DNA of 64,000 bases, taken from contig NZ_LMEX01000004.1 in the NCBI RefSeq assembly GCF_001426645.1, positions 310,492-374,491 of the forward strand, read 5' to 3'. Positions 54,899 to 63,532 of the stretch are shown in pieces. Numbering within the stretch: the stretch's first letter is position 1; each line of letters opens with the position of its first letter. Both the position numbers and the translations under genes were made by a program. The notes under the pieces are model-generated. The model ran no database searches. It saw only the letters and a list, made by a program, of their open reading frames with translations, and was not told where the DNA came from. This stretch comes from Rhodanobacter sp. Root480 (GTDB taxonomy: Bacteria; Pseudomonadota; Gammaproteobacteria; Xanthomonadales; Rhodanobacteraceae).

Positions 54899-56212
54899 AT
54901 GAAGCCTTCATCGCTCCCTTCGACGGCAACGTCAGCCGACGCGACACAACGCCGATGGATCGCGGGCATCGTCATCGTGACGCTGCTGACCGTGGCCGCC
55001 ATGATCGTCGTCCTGGCCGTCGGCGGCCGCCCCGATCCGGCGCCGCTGCGCGCCGCTTCCACCCTGCTCGACGGCAGCTGGCGATTTCACACCGGCGACG
55101 ATCCGCGCTGGGCGGCCGCCGACATCGACGACAGCGGCTGGGAGACGATGGACCTGACCGCCCCGCCCGGCCAGCACGACGGCGACGTGGGCCTGCCCGA
55201 TTACGTGGGCGGATGGAGCGCACACGGCCACCCGGACTATCACGGCTACGCCTGGTATCGACGCAGGGTGACGGTGCCGGGCACCAGCGCGTCATGGGAC
55301 ATCCTGGGGCCGACCCTGGTCGAAGACGGGTATGCGCTGTACTGGAATGGCCAACTGCTGGGTGGCTCCGGCCGACTCGGCCCCCGCCCGCGCCTGGTCG
55401 GCACGCGGCCACTGCGGTTCGCCCTGCCCGCCGACGCGGCAGGCACCACCGGCGTGCTCGCCGTCCGCACCTACATGCTGGCCCGTTCCGGCTCCAGCGC
55501 GGAGGCCGGCGGCATGCATACCGCGCCGATCCTGGCACCGCGACGCACCAGCGACGCGCTGCACCGCGCGCAGTGGTGGCGGACCATCGCCGGCTACATC
55601 GTCGACGCGGTCGAACCGGCCGCCATGCTGGCGGTCATCGCCCTGGCGCTGGCGTTCAGCTCACGCAGCGACCGCAAGGGCTTCCTGCTGTTCGCCTGCA
55701 TCGCGCTGGCGCTGACGGCCGCCCGGCGACTCAACAACGCGATCGTGTCATGGACCGACCTGCAGGATCTGCGCACCTACACGTGGCTGGCCTCGGTGAT
55801 GTGGGTACCGACGATGACCGCCTGGCTGCTGGCCTGGAACCGTTGGCGCCTGCCCGCATGGCGAAGCATCGATGCACTCGCCGTCGCGCTGGGCATTGCC
55901 GGCATCGTCGGCGCGCTGGCCGACCTGCCGATCTGGACGAACATCAGTCGACTGGGTTCGCTCGCGCTGTTCGTCGTGCTCATCGCGCGCATCGTCCGCG
56001 GCAGCCCGCCCCGCATCCTGGCACTCGTCACCCTGGCCACGGTGCTGGCCGCCCTGTTCGGCAGCGAACTGCTCGATCCGATCGGCGTGCCGGGCATCTG
56101 GTTCCCATTCAACATCGGCGTATCGCGCACGCAATACATCTACGCGATCAGCATTCCGTTGCTGGCTGTCCTGATGGTGCGGACGTTGCTGCCGAGAAAC
56201 GGGCAGCGGTGA
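54899..56212 (+). CDS. Membrane protein with galactose-binding-like periplasmic domain (7TM sensor-like)
   Basis: The ATG at 54899 gives 437 residues: one N-terminal anchor helix (GIVIVTLLTVAAMIVVLAV), a jelly-roll domain like the sugar-binding domain of GH2 enzymes (LLDGSWRFHTGDDPRWAA, DSGWETMDL, AWYRRRVTVPG, YALYWNGQLLGG) and then seven or eight membrane helices. The order is like 7TMR-DISM receptors, but no kinase or GGDEF output domain follows, and the chain ends after the last helix (VRTLLPRNGQR). It may signal through a partner. Family not certain. Confidence 0.75.
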   Translation: MKPSSLPSTATSADATQRRWIAGIVIVTLLTVAAMIVVLAVGGRPDPAPLRAASTLLDGSWRFHTGDDPRWAAADIDDSGWETMDLTAPPGQHDGDVGLPDYVGGWSAHGHPDYHGYAWYRRRVTVPGTSASWDILGPTLVEDGYALYWNGQLLGGSGRLGPRPRLVGTRPLRFALPADAAGTTGVLAVRTYMLARSGSSAEAGGMHTAPILAPRRTSDALHRAQWWRTIAGYIVDAVEPAAMLAVIALALAFSSRSDRKGFLLFACIALALTAARRLNNAIVSWTDLQDLRTYTWLASVMWVPTMTAWLLAWNRWRLPAWRSIDALAVALGIAGIVGALADLPIWTNISRLGSLALFVVLIARIVRGSPPRILALVTLATVLAALFGSELLDPIGVPGIWFPFNIGVSRTQYIYAISIPLLAVLMVRTLLPRNGQR

Positions 56213-56248
56213 CGGAGGATGCAGGTGCAGATGGCTCTGCCGATCTGC

Positions 56249-57265
56249 TCAGGAACGCAGCAACTTCCCGACCCATGGCCACGCAAAGGCCAGCAACGCC
56301 AGAACAACAACCACGCCAGCCACCCACTTGGCTTTCGCCAACTCGCGCCTGCTTTCGCCGGCGATCAGTGCCATGTCCTGGTCCAGTTGTGCCATGTCCC
56401 GCGATAGCCGCTCCGGATCCGCCAGCGACGCCTCGACGGCGTCGGGCTTCTGCATCCGGGCCGTGATGGCGTCCATCCGCTGCAAGGCCTCGTTGTACTG
56501 GTCGGACATCAAGGGGTTCCAGTCGTGGTCGTGGCCGGTCGCCTGCTTCCACAACAACCGAGCCAGCGCATAAACCACTTTCGGCTGCTCTTTCGACTTC
56601 GGCAGACCCACGTCCACGACGCCACGGGCAAGCGCACCAAGGTGAAACATCGCCAGCAGCCGATCGGTCCAGTGGATGGTGGTGGCCACTCGCGCGAACT
56701 GCTTTACGCGAAACATCAGCCGAAAGCTCTCGGCACCGTTGCGCTGATTGACCACACACAGGAAGACACCAGACACATCGCGCCAGGCAATCCGGCCATT
56801 CAGCGGCGTGGCGAAACCCGCCGAAGTCAGCTCGAGCGCGGGGTGCCCGATTGCGGGCAAGGTACGCGCCAAGATCAGGCCACCGCTCACGAGAAAGACC
56901 GCGCCAACGAGGACGGGAATCCAGTCCTGCCGTACCGTCGTGACCCCCAAATGCCAGACCCCTGCCCCGGCCGCGACCAGCAGCAAGCCAAATGGCACCA
57001 CCCAGATCGAGCGAGGAACCCGCAGCGAATCGCCGGGACCCCAGGTCCTTCCGGTGAGCTCGTCGAGGCGACGCTGACCCTCGGCGCGCTTGCGCTCCTC
57101 CAGTCGCCGCTCGCGGCGACGGTCGCTGAAATACGCCAGCGCTATCACGGCGATACCGATGATCAACACAATCAAGGATGCGGGATGGCTGCGCAGCCCA
57201 GCCAGGCCTGCCCCGACAGCGATCACGCCGAAAATCACCAGAAAAAGATTGACGAGCTGAGGCAT
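56249..57265 (-). CDS. Membrane protein of unknown family (338 aa)
   Basis: The ATG at 57265 is preceded by GGAAGGTGGG and gives 338 residues. Two N-terminal membrane helices (VNLFLVIFGVIAVGAGLAGL, LIVLIIGIAVIALAYFS), a charged linker (RRRERRLEERKRAEGQRR), two more helices, a soluble domain with ALELTSAGFATPLNGRIAWR (PH-like, as in membrane-anchored DUF2550-type domains) and a final helix near the C-terminus. The function is unknown. Confidence 0.7.
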   Translation of the reverse strand: MPQLVNLFLVIFGVIAVGAGLAGLRSHPASLIVLIIGIAVIALAYFSDRRRERRLEERKRAEGQRRLDELTGRTWGPGDSLRVPRSIWVVPFGLLLVAAGAGVWHLGVTTVRQDWIPVLVGAVFLVSGGLILARTLPAIGHPALELTSAGFATPLNGRIAWRDVSGVFLCVVNQRNGAESFRLMFRVKQFARVATTIHWTDRLLAMFHLGALARGVVDVGLPKSKEQPKVVYALARLLWKQATGHDHDWNPLMSDQYNEALQRMDAITARMQKPDAVEASLADPERLSRDMAQLDQDMALIAGESRRELAKAKWVAGVVVVLALLAFAWPWVGKLLRS

Positions 57266-57364
57266 GTTCGACCCACCTTCCATTGGCAAGACCGCGATTG
57301 TGACCATCCCGCTGGCTTCATCGCAATGCCGCGCCCGAAAAAATTTTCCGGACATGAAATGCAC

Positions 57365-57934
57365 TCACTCAAGCGTGTCTGCATCCGGCCAAACTCTTGC
57401 CCAGCACGCCATGAAAATCACCCGCAGCGACACGATAAAGCCCATCCACGCCCCGCAGCACATCGCTGTCATGACCATGAACCCAGACAAGCCCATGCTG
57501 TATCGGGACGTGCATGAGTGTCGAAGGGCTCGATCCAGTTTGGAAATTGTCCAGCCAGAACCGTCCCAAAAGATGCTCCAGACCATCAGTGGGAAAAGTA
57601 CCAATCCGAAAAGGATGAGCACGGCCAGGCACGCCAGGATCGCGCCCTCCCTGGTCGTCCCGCGCTTCAATCTGACGGGAGTCGCCAACCCAAACAGGAC
57701 AAGCATGAGCGGGGACCCCACGATCATCCAATGCCAGTAGAAATAGGTTCGTGCGGGATACGCAGAACATGCCATCAGCTTCCTGATGAGCGGGATCGAG
57801 CCGAAATCAACGATCGTGGGGAAGTGATTGAGCGGGAAGAAGGCCAGGAGAAACGAGAGCGCCGCATACGCGGCCATGACCGCGTAGGTCCATTTCCACG
57901 GAGAGTCGGAGCGCGCGAGTTTCATCGGTGACAT
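57365..57934 (-). CDS. Membrane protein of unknown family (about 189 aa)
   Basis: Starts at ATG 57934 or 57925 (MKLARSDSPWKWTYAVMAAY); neither has a good ribosome-binding site. Four membrane segments (YAALSFLLAFFPLNHF, WHWMIVGSPLMLVLFGLA, ILACLAVLILFGLVLFPLMV, MVMTAMCCGAWMGFIVSLRV). Slightly lower GC than its surroundings. No family recognised. It may form a transcript with the following 338-residue membrane protein. Confidence 0.6.
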   Translation of the reverse strand: MSPMKLARSDSPWKWTYAVMAAYAALSFLLAFFPLNHFPTIVDFGSIPLIRKLMACSAYPARTYFYWHWMIVGSPLMLVLFGLATPVRLKRGTTREGAILACLAVLILFGLVLFPLMVWSIFWDGSGWTISKLDRALRHSCTSRYSMGLSGFMVMTAMCCGAWMGFIVSLRVIFMACWARVWPDADTLE

Positions 57935-58010
57935 CCAAGTACGAAGACAGATCCATCTACAGAAGCTGCGCGACCAGCCGGGTGGCGCCCTTCTGCCTCC
58001 CTGATCTGAT

Positions 58011-58628
58011 TCAAGCTTCAGCAATCGGCCGAATGACGCGGCATGGATTCCCGGCAGCGACGACGCCAGCCGGGACGTCGCGCGTGACCACGGAGCCCGC
58101 GCCGATGATGCTGTTGTCGCCGATCGTGACGCCGGGCGTGATCGTGACCGAGCCGCCTATCCACACGTTGTTGCCGATGGTTACCGGCCTGGGGAGCTCC
58201 CAGCCTTCGAGGCGGCGTGCGATGTCTTCCGCGTGATTGGGGGTGTAGATACCGCAGCGCGGCCCGATGAGGCAGTCCGCCCCGATGGTGACCGCACCGC
58301 CGCCGATGACCATGAAATCGGCATTGATAAACGTACGGTCGCCGATGACCAGGCGCCCGCCATAGTCGATCCGGATCGGCGGCCGGAAATCGATCCCCGC
58401 GCCCGCGGCGGGAACGAGACCGTGAAAAAGGCGCATCGCCTCGTCGGCATCGTCGTAGTAGATGCGATTGATCACCGCACACACCGCGTTCGCCTCCCGC
58501 GTCAGCTCCTGCAGCGCAGGCGACGCTCGATACCGCATCCAGTCACCCGCCACCATCCGCCGCAGGTCCTCGTCCGTATCGAGTAGCGCGGCCATCCTGT
58601 CGTCAATGAACTGCGCTTGCTGCGTCAC
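58011..58628 (-). CDS. Sugar O-acetyltransferase (Maa/NodL/LacA type)
   Basis: 205 residues with an N-terminal helical Maa domain (MVAGDWMRYRASPALQELTR) and a left-handed beta-helix of hexapeptide repeats (VIGDRTFINADFMVIGGGAV, IGADCLIGPRCGIYTPNH, GNNVWIGGSVTITPGVTIGD). The catalytic His lies in YTPNHAED. These enzymes move acetyl from acetyl-CoA to maltose, galactosides or Nod-factor sugars. The residue order is complete and the gene seems intact. Confidence 0.93.
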   Translation of the reverse strand: MTQQAQFIDDRMAALLDTDEDLRRMVAGDWMRYRASPALQELTREANAVCAVINRIYYDDADEAMRLFHGLVPAAGAGIDFRPPIRIDYGGRLVIGDRTFINADFMVIGGGAVTIGADCLIGPRCGIYTPNHAEDIARRLEGWELPRPVTIGNNVWIGGSVTITPGVTIGDNSIIGAGSVVTRDVPAGVVAAGNPCRVIRPIAEA

Positions 58629-59121
58629 GTGGAATCTCCTGCCTACCTATCCAACAACCAAACCAAACCGCGACACTTCGCGAAGCAACTATATCGGACC
58701 AATTTACTCGGCCCGAGGCGCACCCGGCAGCGGACCAACTGGGTGCACGCCGTTAGCGGGTAGGCACTTCGAGAAATTTTGACTCCGCCTGGGGAGGCAG
58801 CCCAGGCAAGCCGACGTTCACCGTCATACTGACGCCGAACTTACCGCCCTCATGCGCGGCGCGCACAGTACAGCTGCTGTGAGCGTCCCCGCCCAGAAAG
58901 GCAACCTCGAAAAGCCCGGCCGCGGCTCACGGACTTGCCGGGCGCAGCCCGGCAAGCGCCGAGGAGGGTGGCCTTCTCTTTGGTGACTTTCTCTTGGCCA
59001 TTCAAGAGAAAGTTACTCGCGCGCCGAAGGCGCACGAAAGCTCTTGCCTTTGATCCTGTGTCAGAAAATTGTCCCCAACACCTTTTCCCTGCCACCCCAA
59101 AAATGAGACACCCCATCGTGC
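58629..59121. other. Gene-free stretch at the left border of the low-GC island
   Basis: About 490 bases without a supported gene. It contains the structured repeat at 58934-59040. The part from about 59060 (TGTCAGAAAATTGTCCCC) might be the worn end of an insertion sequence, but no transposase is near. Base composition drops from here to the right. Confidence 0.5.
58934..59040. repeat. Structured intergenic repeat with three hairpins
   Basis: Three successive perfect palindromes: CTTGCCGGG / CCCGGCAAG (58934-58956), ACTTTCTCTTG / CAAGAGAAAGT (58986-59013) and GCGCC / GGCGC (59021-59033). Such composite repeats recur between genes in xanthomonads (from memory). It directly borders the acquired operon. 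Confidence 0.65.
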
Positions 59122-60405
59122 TTAACCGTCAACGATGGATAGAGGCGTCACCGCTGATCTAACCACGCTGGTTGGAGTTGGTCGCTCATTTTTCTCCAGC
59201 CATTCGCGGTACTCATCCAAATTATAATTAGCAACTTCAAGCAGCTTCAGCGTAGCAGCAAGCGCTCCCTCTGCGAGGTCAGGCTGCTCCGCGAGCTCCC
59301 GATCTAGATCAACGAGCTTAACCACTTTATTTGCAACCCTTGCCGCTAAAACAGGCTCCAGAAGCGGAAGGTTGAGCACACCGCCACCAATAGTTGGCTG
59401 AGCAATACGTTTAGCCGTCGGCGTAATACGGAATGCCAATGCCAACATATCTGCACTTCCTTCGTGGACTCGATAACAGTAGCAACTTGCTAACTCAACT
59501 TTTGCGGGATCGCCGTAATGACCGTGTGCCAACTGAAGTAGATATTTCCCCAAGCCGATGCTAAACAACTTCAGAAGTCGGTCATCATGTATAGCCCATC
59601 CGTCCGAAACTACATCCTCAACGTCATCCGCGCTCACCCCCATCGCCTCCGCGAACGCATTGCGAAATACATCCGTTGGAAGATCAAGATTTCGCTTGAT
59701 TGCATCGACAAACTCTTCCTTCGGCCCCCCCAATCTATCTGGCGAAACTCGAGTTGTGACGTAAAGTAACCAAGGAGAGTGCCGCCCCCTCTGATGAGAA
59801 AAAACTTCCTTGACAGCGGAAAAAAGACCCGGCCTTTCACCAACCGGCTCAACCGCCAAGTGATCGCAAGCATCAATATTGACAATATCAAAGTGGCCAA
59901 AATTTCTCAAAATCGCACAAGCCTGCGACCCCGAAACAGCAATGTCCTCGAGAAAGTCATTGAGCGTAATCGAGCTATCGGTAACCAAACCAGTTTGGCG
60001 AAGTACAGACTCCGCCGTATCACGCTGCGCGGCATTGGCGGTAGCGGCTGCCAACTGATCTACCCCTCTCTCTCCTGATCGCGAACTATCGAAACCTAAG
60101 TATTCGACTTTGCAACCCTCCTGAGCGCAGGTCTCCGCGATTACGCGCACATCGAACATGTCGGCGCCAGGAAGAGTTAAGTAACGCAACTTACTGAGTT
60201 TTGAATCCTTAACCAGTCTCACCGCAAGCGCAGCCCATTGCTCCTTTCTCACAAGTTGCTTCACTGGACGATGCCATGGCAAAAAATCATTCTTAAGCCG
60301 AAGGCCCTCATCATGGGGCCGCACATCCTCCGTACCGAAAACACTCGTAAGATCGTCGCTCCCGAGTTCGTCTTGAGTTTTCTCCATCTCCGTATCGGTA
60401 GCCAT
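59122..60405 (-). CDS. Unknown 427-aa protein of the methyltransferase/GHKL operon
   Basis: The third gene of the operon; its ATG is 3 bases after the GHKL stop with no own ribosome-binding site, so it is translationally coupled. No family is recognised. Residues about 73-220 follow the order of a Rossmann-type methyltransferase: LRYLTLPGADMFDVRVI (73-89, in place of a GxGxG motif I), VEYLGFDSS (acidic end of strand 2 at Asp106), FDIVNIDACDHL (172-183, motif IV-like) and WLLYVTTRV (212-220). The C-terminal half is helical. No nuclease motif (PD-ExK, HNH, GIY-YIG, PLD) was seen. It may be the effector or specificity partner of the system. Confidence 0.8.
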   Translation of the reverse strand: MATDTEMEKTQDELGSDDLTSVFGTEDVRPHDEGLRLKNDFLPWHRPVKQLVRKEQWAALAVRLVKDSKLSKLRYLTLPGADMFDVRVIAETCAQEGCKVEYLGFDSSRSGERGVDQLAAATANAAQRDTAESVLRQTGLVTDSSITLNDFLEDIAVSGSQACAILRNFGHFDIVNIDACDHLAVEPVGERPGLFSAVKEVFSHQRGRHSPWLLYVTTRVSPDRLGGPKEEFVDAIKRNLDLPTDVFRNAFAEAMGVSADDVEDVVSDGWAIHDDRLLKLFSIGLGKYLLQLAHGHYGDPAKVELASCYCYRVHEGSADMLALAFRITPTAKRIAQPTIGGGVLNLPLLEPVLAARVANKVVKLVDLDRELAEQPDLAEGALAATLKLLEVANYNLDEYREWLEKNERPTPTSVVRSAVTPLSIVDG

Positions 60406-60408
60406 GCG

Positions 60409-62433
60409 TCAATTACCGAGAAAGAGTTCAAGAATTGCGCTCACAAGATCTTCCTGTTCGCGATAGGATCGATCATCCAAGACATTAAATGCAGCAAGCA
60501 CACGAACCAACGCCACAGTCTTTGCTTGCCTAATGCCCTGATCGAACGTGGCAACCTTATTTGACGAATAGATAATTTCGCTAGACAGAGCCAAAGCTCC
60601 TTCACTTCTGGCTTGCGAAAGAGGCCCAGTCTCACTAGTAATCACCACCTTTGGTGATGACTCATCTCCTTGGCGATGCCGCCAGACAGCGTCCGCATAA
60701 TCATTAATTGCCGATTGTTGTTCGTTCCCGGCTATTTCTCGACGCTCAAGTCGAGCTTTCTTGGCCAAATCCTTATGCTTGTTTGTAAGCTGCCGTACCC
60801 CCCGCTGAAGCCACTGTGCAACTAGCTGGACATGAGGGTGCGAGTAATTGAAAGACTCTCTGTCGATATTAAGGGCAGCATCAAGTCCTCGACGAACATA
60901 GATCTCCGACGTGATTTGCTTTAGCCGGGTGAGCTCTGATACCTGATAGCCAAAAAAAGTAGGATCAAAGAGCGCGCCACTTGCACCGCGTATTCGAACC
61001 AGCACCCCATTATTTTCCTTAGGGACAATTCTCCCGTTCCAATATATATACGCTTCAAGTTCGAGGCCACCGCCACGACGCTCATTGGAGACCCTTGATA
61101 AATTTGGGTTGTATCGCCCCACGAAGAGCAGCGCTCGCGAAAGATTTCGTTCGCCGGCCGACCTAAATCTATAGCGGATTGGCTTTTTTAACTCTACGCC
61201 GTCGATAAACGCCGAAAATGGCCCAGCCGTATGCGGCAACCCATCCTCCAAATTTACTTCATGTTCCCTTGCTATCGCCTCTCGAACGCTTTCCCCCGCG
61301 CGCATGTCAACAAGAATCGCCTGCCCCCTTGCATCATTCGATATCCAGTAAAGATCAAATGCGGACGATCGCTTCAAATCGAATGGATGGGAGTCAATAT
61401 AGTCCACAGGGCTTGAGAGGCCCAGAGTCCATAACATCTCTAAATACGCGTCAAGCACGTTATTCAGAGCAGGACGTTGTGTCGACTCCGTTTCTTTTTC
61501 TACCGCATCCATTAGACACGCCATGCGCTCATTGGCAGGCGTCTCAGCATCCCACGGTAGCATCGATGGAACTGTTTGAACGACTGGACTCGTGTCGTTC
61601 GAACGCATTTCTTCAATCCACCCCGAATGAACCCGAGGCTCCTCCACCTTTATCGCGAGCGCTGCATCCATATCACCATTGGAGAGCGCATTCCTTCGCT
61701 CCGCAATCAAGCGCCAGCGTGCGTTATCTCGAAGTAAATCGCGAATATTCGGCTTTACGTCTTCAAGGACGATATCGGTACCTTGGGACTCTATATCCTG
61801 TGCAGCCTGCCGCACCAAGAGAACTTCGCCGCTAATGAACTCATCGTCCGCTTCAACTTCAGGATGATCATTAGGATCCTCCGAATATGTGCGCAGCCGC
61901 ACGTCAGCGACGAGCCTATAGCTGGCTCCCTTTACCTTCGTAATGATTCGAAATCGGCGCGAAATCTGGCTAACGGAAAACAAACCAATGCCGATTTTTC
62001 CTATAAGAGGTCGTCCACCCGGCGACTTAGTCGGATCGTTAGACGCAGTAATACCTAAAGTTTGTCCGTCTATGTGGCGCTTAGCACTCCCTCCGATATT
62101 GAGAAGAATACGTGACAGGACCTCGTGCGACATACCGTTCCCATTGTCGCGGATATGGATCCTTTCAAAACGAGGAGCGTCGGTCAGAATGGTTATGGTG
62201 TTCGCATCAGCATCCCACGCATTCGATATCAACTCTCTAAATGCTGATGCAGGTCGCCGATAAATCCCGTCGGTCACACGTGCGATCACCCTCCCACTGG
62301 CTTTCAGCTGCGTGCGTACAATATTTCCGGAGTTGGCCTCATCACCTAGAAATTGGGCGAGCTCAACCTGATCGGGTAGAAAAGGGAGCTCACTTGCGTC
62401 CCCGGCCCCAGCGCCATTCAAAGTCTCTTCCAT
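60409..62433 (-). CDS. GHKL-type ATPase (Hsp90/MutL/MORC-like), defence-associated
   Basis: 674 residues from ATG 62433 with AGGAG six bases before it. The ATP-binding Bergerat fold is clear: N-box ELISNAWDADA (Glu67, Asn71), G1 box DNGNGM (96-101) and G2 box GKIGIGLFS (145-153), with LNIGGSAKRH between them as in Hsp90 and MORC relatives. The rest (about 250-674) is a transducer-like and unique region with no recognised nuclease. Iyer, Abhiman and Aravind (2008) described GHKL ATPases of MutL/MORC type in prokaryotic restriction-modification loci, and this gene directly follows a DNA methyltransferase. Base composition is far below the chromosome. Confidence 0.9.
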   Translation of the reverse strand: MEETLNGAGAGDASELPFLPDQVELAQFLGDEANSGNIVRTQLKASGRVIARVTDGIYRRPASAFRELISNAWDADANTITILTDAPRFERIHIRDNGNGMSHEVLSRILLNIGGSAKRHIDGQTLGITASNDPTKSPGGRPLIGKIGIGLFSVSQISRRFRIITKVKGASYRLVADVRLRTYSEDPNDHPEVEADDEFISGEVLLVRQAAQDIESQGTDIVLEDVKPNIRDLLRDNARWRLIAERRNALSNGDMDAALAIKVEEPRVHSGWIEEMRSNDTSPVVQTVPSMLPWDAETPANERMACLMDAVEKETESTQRPALNNVLDAYLEMLWTLGLSSPVDYIDSHPFDLKRSSAFDLYWISNDARGQAILVDMRAGESVREAIAREHEVNLEDGLPHTAGPFSAFIDGVELKKPIRYRFRSAGERNLSRALLFVGRYNPNLSRVSNERRGGGLELEAYIYWNGRIVPKENNGVLVRIRGASGALFDPTFFGYQVSELTRLKQITSEIYVRRGLDAALNIDRESFNYSHPHVQLVAQWLQRGVRQLTNKHKDLAKKARLERREIAGNEQQSAINDYADAVWRHRQGDESSPKVVITSETGPLSQARSEGALALSSEIIYSSNKVATFDQGIRQAKTVALVRVLAAFNVLDDRSYREQEDLVSAILELFLGN

Positions 62434-62462
62434 GCTCGCTCCTGATGTCTTGCCGTAAAACT

Positions 62463-63497
62463 CTAGAGCCCAAGTTGCGACCGTATAGATTCTGCTACTG
62501 CTTTTGCCATTGGAGGCGGCACTGCCTCACTAACCTGCGTAATTTGCTCGGAAAGGTTTCCTCGCAATACGTATTCGATCGGAAACCCTTGAAGCAGCAT
62601 AGCTTCGTGCACACTAAGGCGGCGCTCACAGTTGGGATGCACATGAACCTCCCTGTTTCCATAAGCAACAGTCGGGCTAGGCTGGTCCCAGGCCAGGGTT
62701 TTAAAGCTTCGTCGATTCTTCATGTCGCCTGTCGTCAGTCGGCGCGCTGAGAAACGAATGCTCTTTGGCTGCATGCACCAATGATTCGGATGATGATTGA
62801 TCTGCTCGGGCTCGATCCCTTTCCTGAAAAAAGTAGGGGCCGGCAAATGACCGATCGCAGCCCTAACAGAGCGCCACTCGGAGGGCTGTACAGTTGCGAT
62901 TGGCGGTACCCAATTCAGATTGCCGTAGATGGCACGATTAAAACCAACAACGATAAGTCGTCGCCGCTTCTGTGGTACACCGTAGTTGGCAGAATTTAGG
63001 ACGGAATGACTGACGTTAAAGCCAGCAGAATGTAGAAGTTTCGTTACCTGATCAAAAACTTCGCGATGTTTGGCTCCAATCAGGCCCACTACGTTCTCGA
63101 ACACGAAGAAATGCATACGCGATCTCGCGTTCAAGGCGCGAACTAAGCGTGCGTATTCAAGGGGTAGAGAATGTCGGGGATCATCTGGCGTATCGGACGT
63201 GTTCGCCCCACTAAAACTCTGACAAGGGGGCCCCCCAATTATTCCAATAGGAGCAAACCCACCGCCATAATGCTGATCAAGCATCTTCAATGAAAGTTCG
63301 CGTATATCCTGAATTCGGCCCCGGCCGTCGGCACGATTACCGTTATACGAAGAAATACTATGGGGCCGAATATCGTACGCGAGGGACGAATTGAGGCCCG
63401 CCCCTTCGAAACCTAGGTCGAGACCACCTGCGCCACAAAAGAGGCTGAGAAGCAAAGGAACCCCCAATTGTCGCGCATCCAAGCCATTGAAATGCAC
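62463..63497 (-). CDS. DNA (cytosine-5) methyltransferase
   Basis: 344 residues from GTG 63497. Motif I is FCGAGGLDLGFEGAG (20-34), the catalytic motif IV GGPPCQSFSG has Cys92, motif VI is FVFENVVG (131-138) and motif VIII QKRRR (186-190). The target-recognition region is about 200-260. The last motif reads ITQVSEAVPPPMAKAV, where the more common form has GN before AVPP. It methylates cytosine C5 in double-stranded DNA; the recognition site cannot be read from sequence. No Vsr or restriction endonuclease gene is adjacent. A 7-base inverted repeat surrounds the likely -10 element just upstream. The operon continues into the GHKL ATPase 29 bases later. Confidence 0.95.
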   Translation of the reverse strand: MHFNGLDARQLGVPLLLSLFCGAGGLDLGFEGAGLNSSLAYDIRPHSISSYNGNRADGRGRIQDIRELSLKMLDQHYGGGFAPIGIIGGPPCQSFSGANTSDTPDDPRHSLPLEYARLVRALNARSRMHFFVFENVVGLIGAKHREVFDQVTKLLHSAGFNVSHSVLNSANYGVPQKRRRLIVVGFNRAIYGNLNWVPPIATVQPSEWRSVRAAIGHLPAPTFFRKGIEPEQINHHPNHWCMQPKSIRFSARRLTTGDMKNRRSFKTLAWDQPSPTVAYGNREVHVHPNCERRLSVHEAMLLQGFPIEYVLRGNLSEQITQVSEAVPPPMAKAVAESIRSQLGL

Positions 63498-63510
63498 GAC
63501 CTTGGCAAAC

Positions 63511-63532
63511 TTGCATCTTATAGGTGATGCAA
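63511..63532 (-). promoter_or_regulatory. Inverted repeat around the putative -10 box of the methyltransferase gene
   Basis: On the minus strand: TTGCATC-ACCTATAA-GATGCAA. Arms of 7 bases match perfectly and the 8-base centre contains TATAA, followed by G, a good -10 element about 20 bases before the GTG start. A protein bound here would block the promoter, as in self-repressing methyltransferases or C-protein-controlled systems. Confidence 0.6.

Noticed and set aside
61218-61835. Plus-strand open frame of 205 residues inside the GHKL gene
   Set aside because: It is antisense to conserved GHKL sequence, has no ribosome-binding site and no protein-like features.
59122-63497. Interpretation of the operon as BREX, DISARM or a classical type II restriction system
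   Set aside because: No PglZ, helicase, phospholipase-D or recognisable restriction nuclease is present; only the methyltransferase is shared with such systems.
63511-63532. The inverted repeat as a recombination (att) site of an integrating element
   Set aside because: No integrase or tRNA gene is nearby and no matching copy was seen at the left border near 59.1 kb; its overlap with a -10 box fits regulation better.
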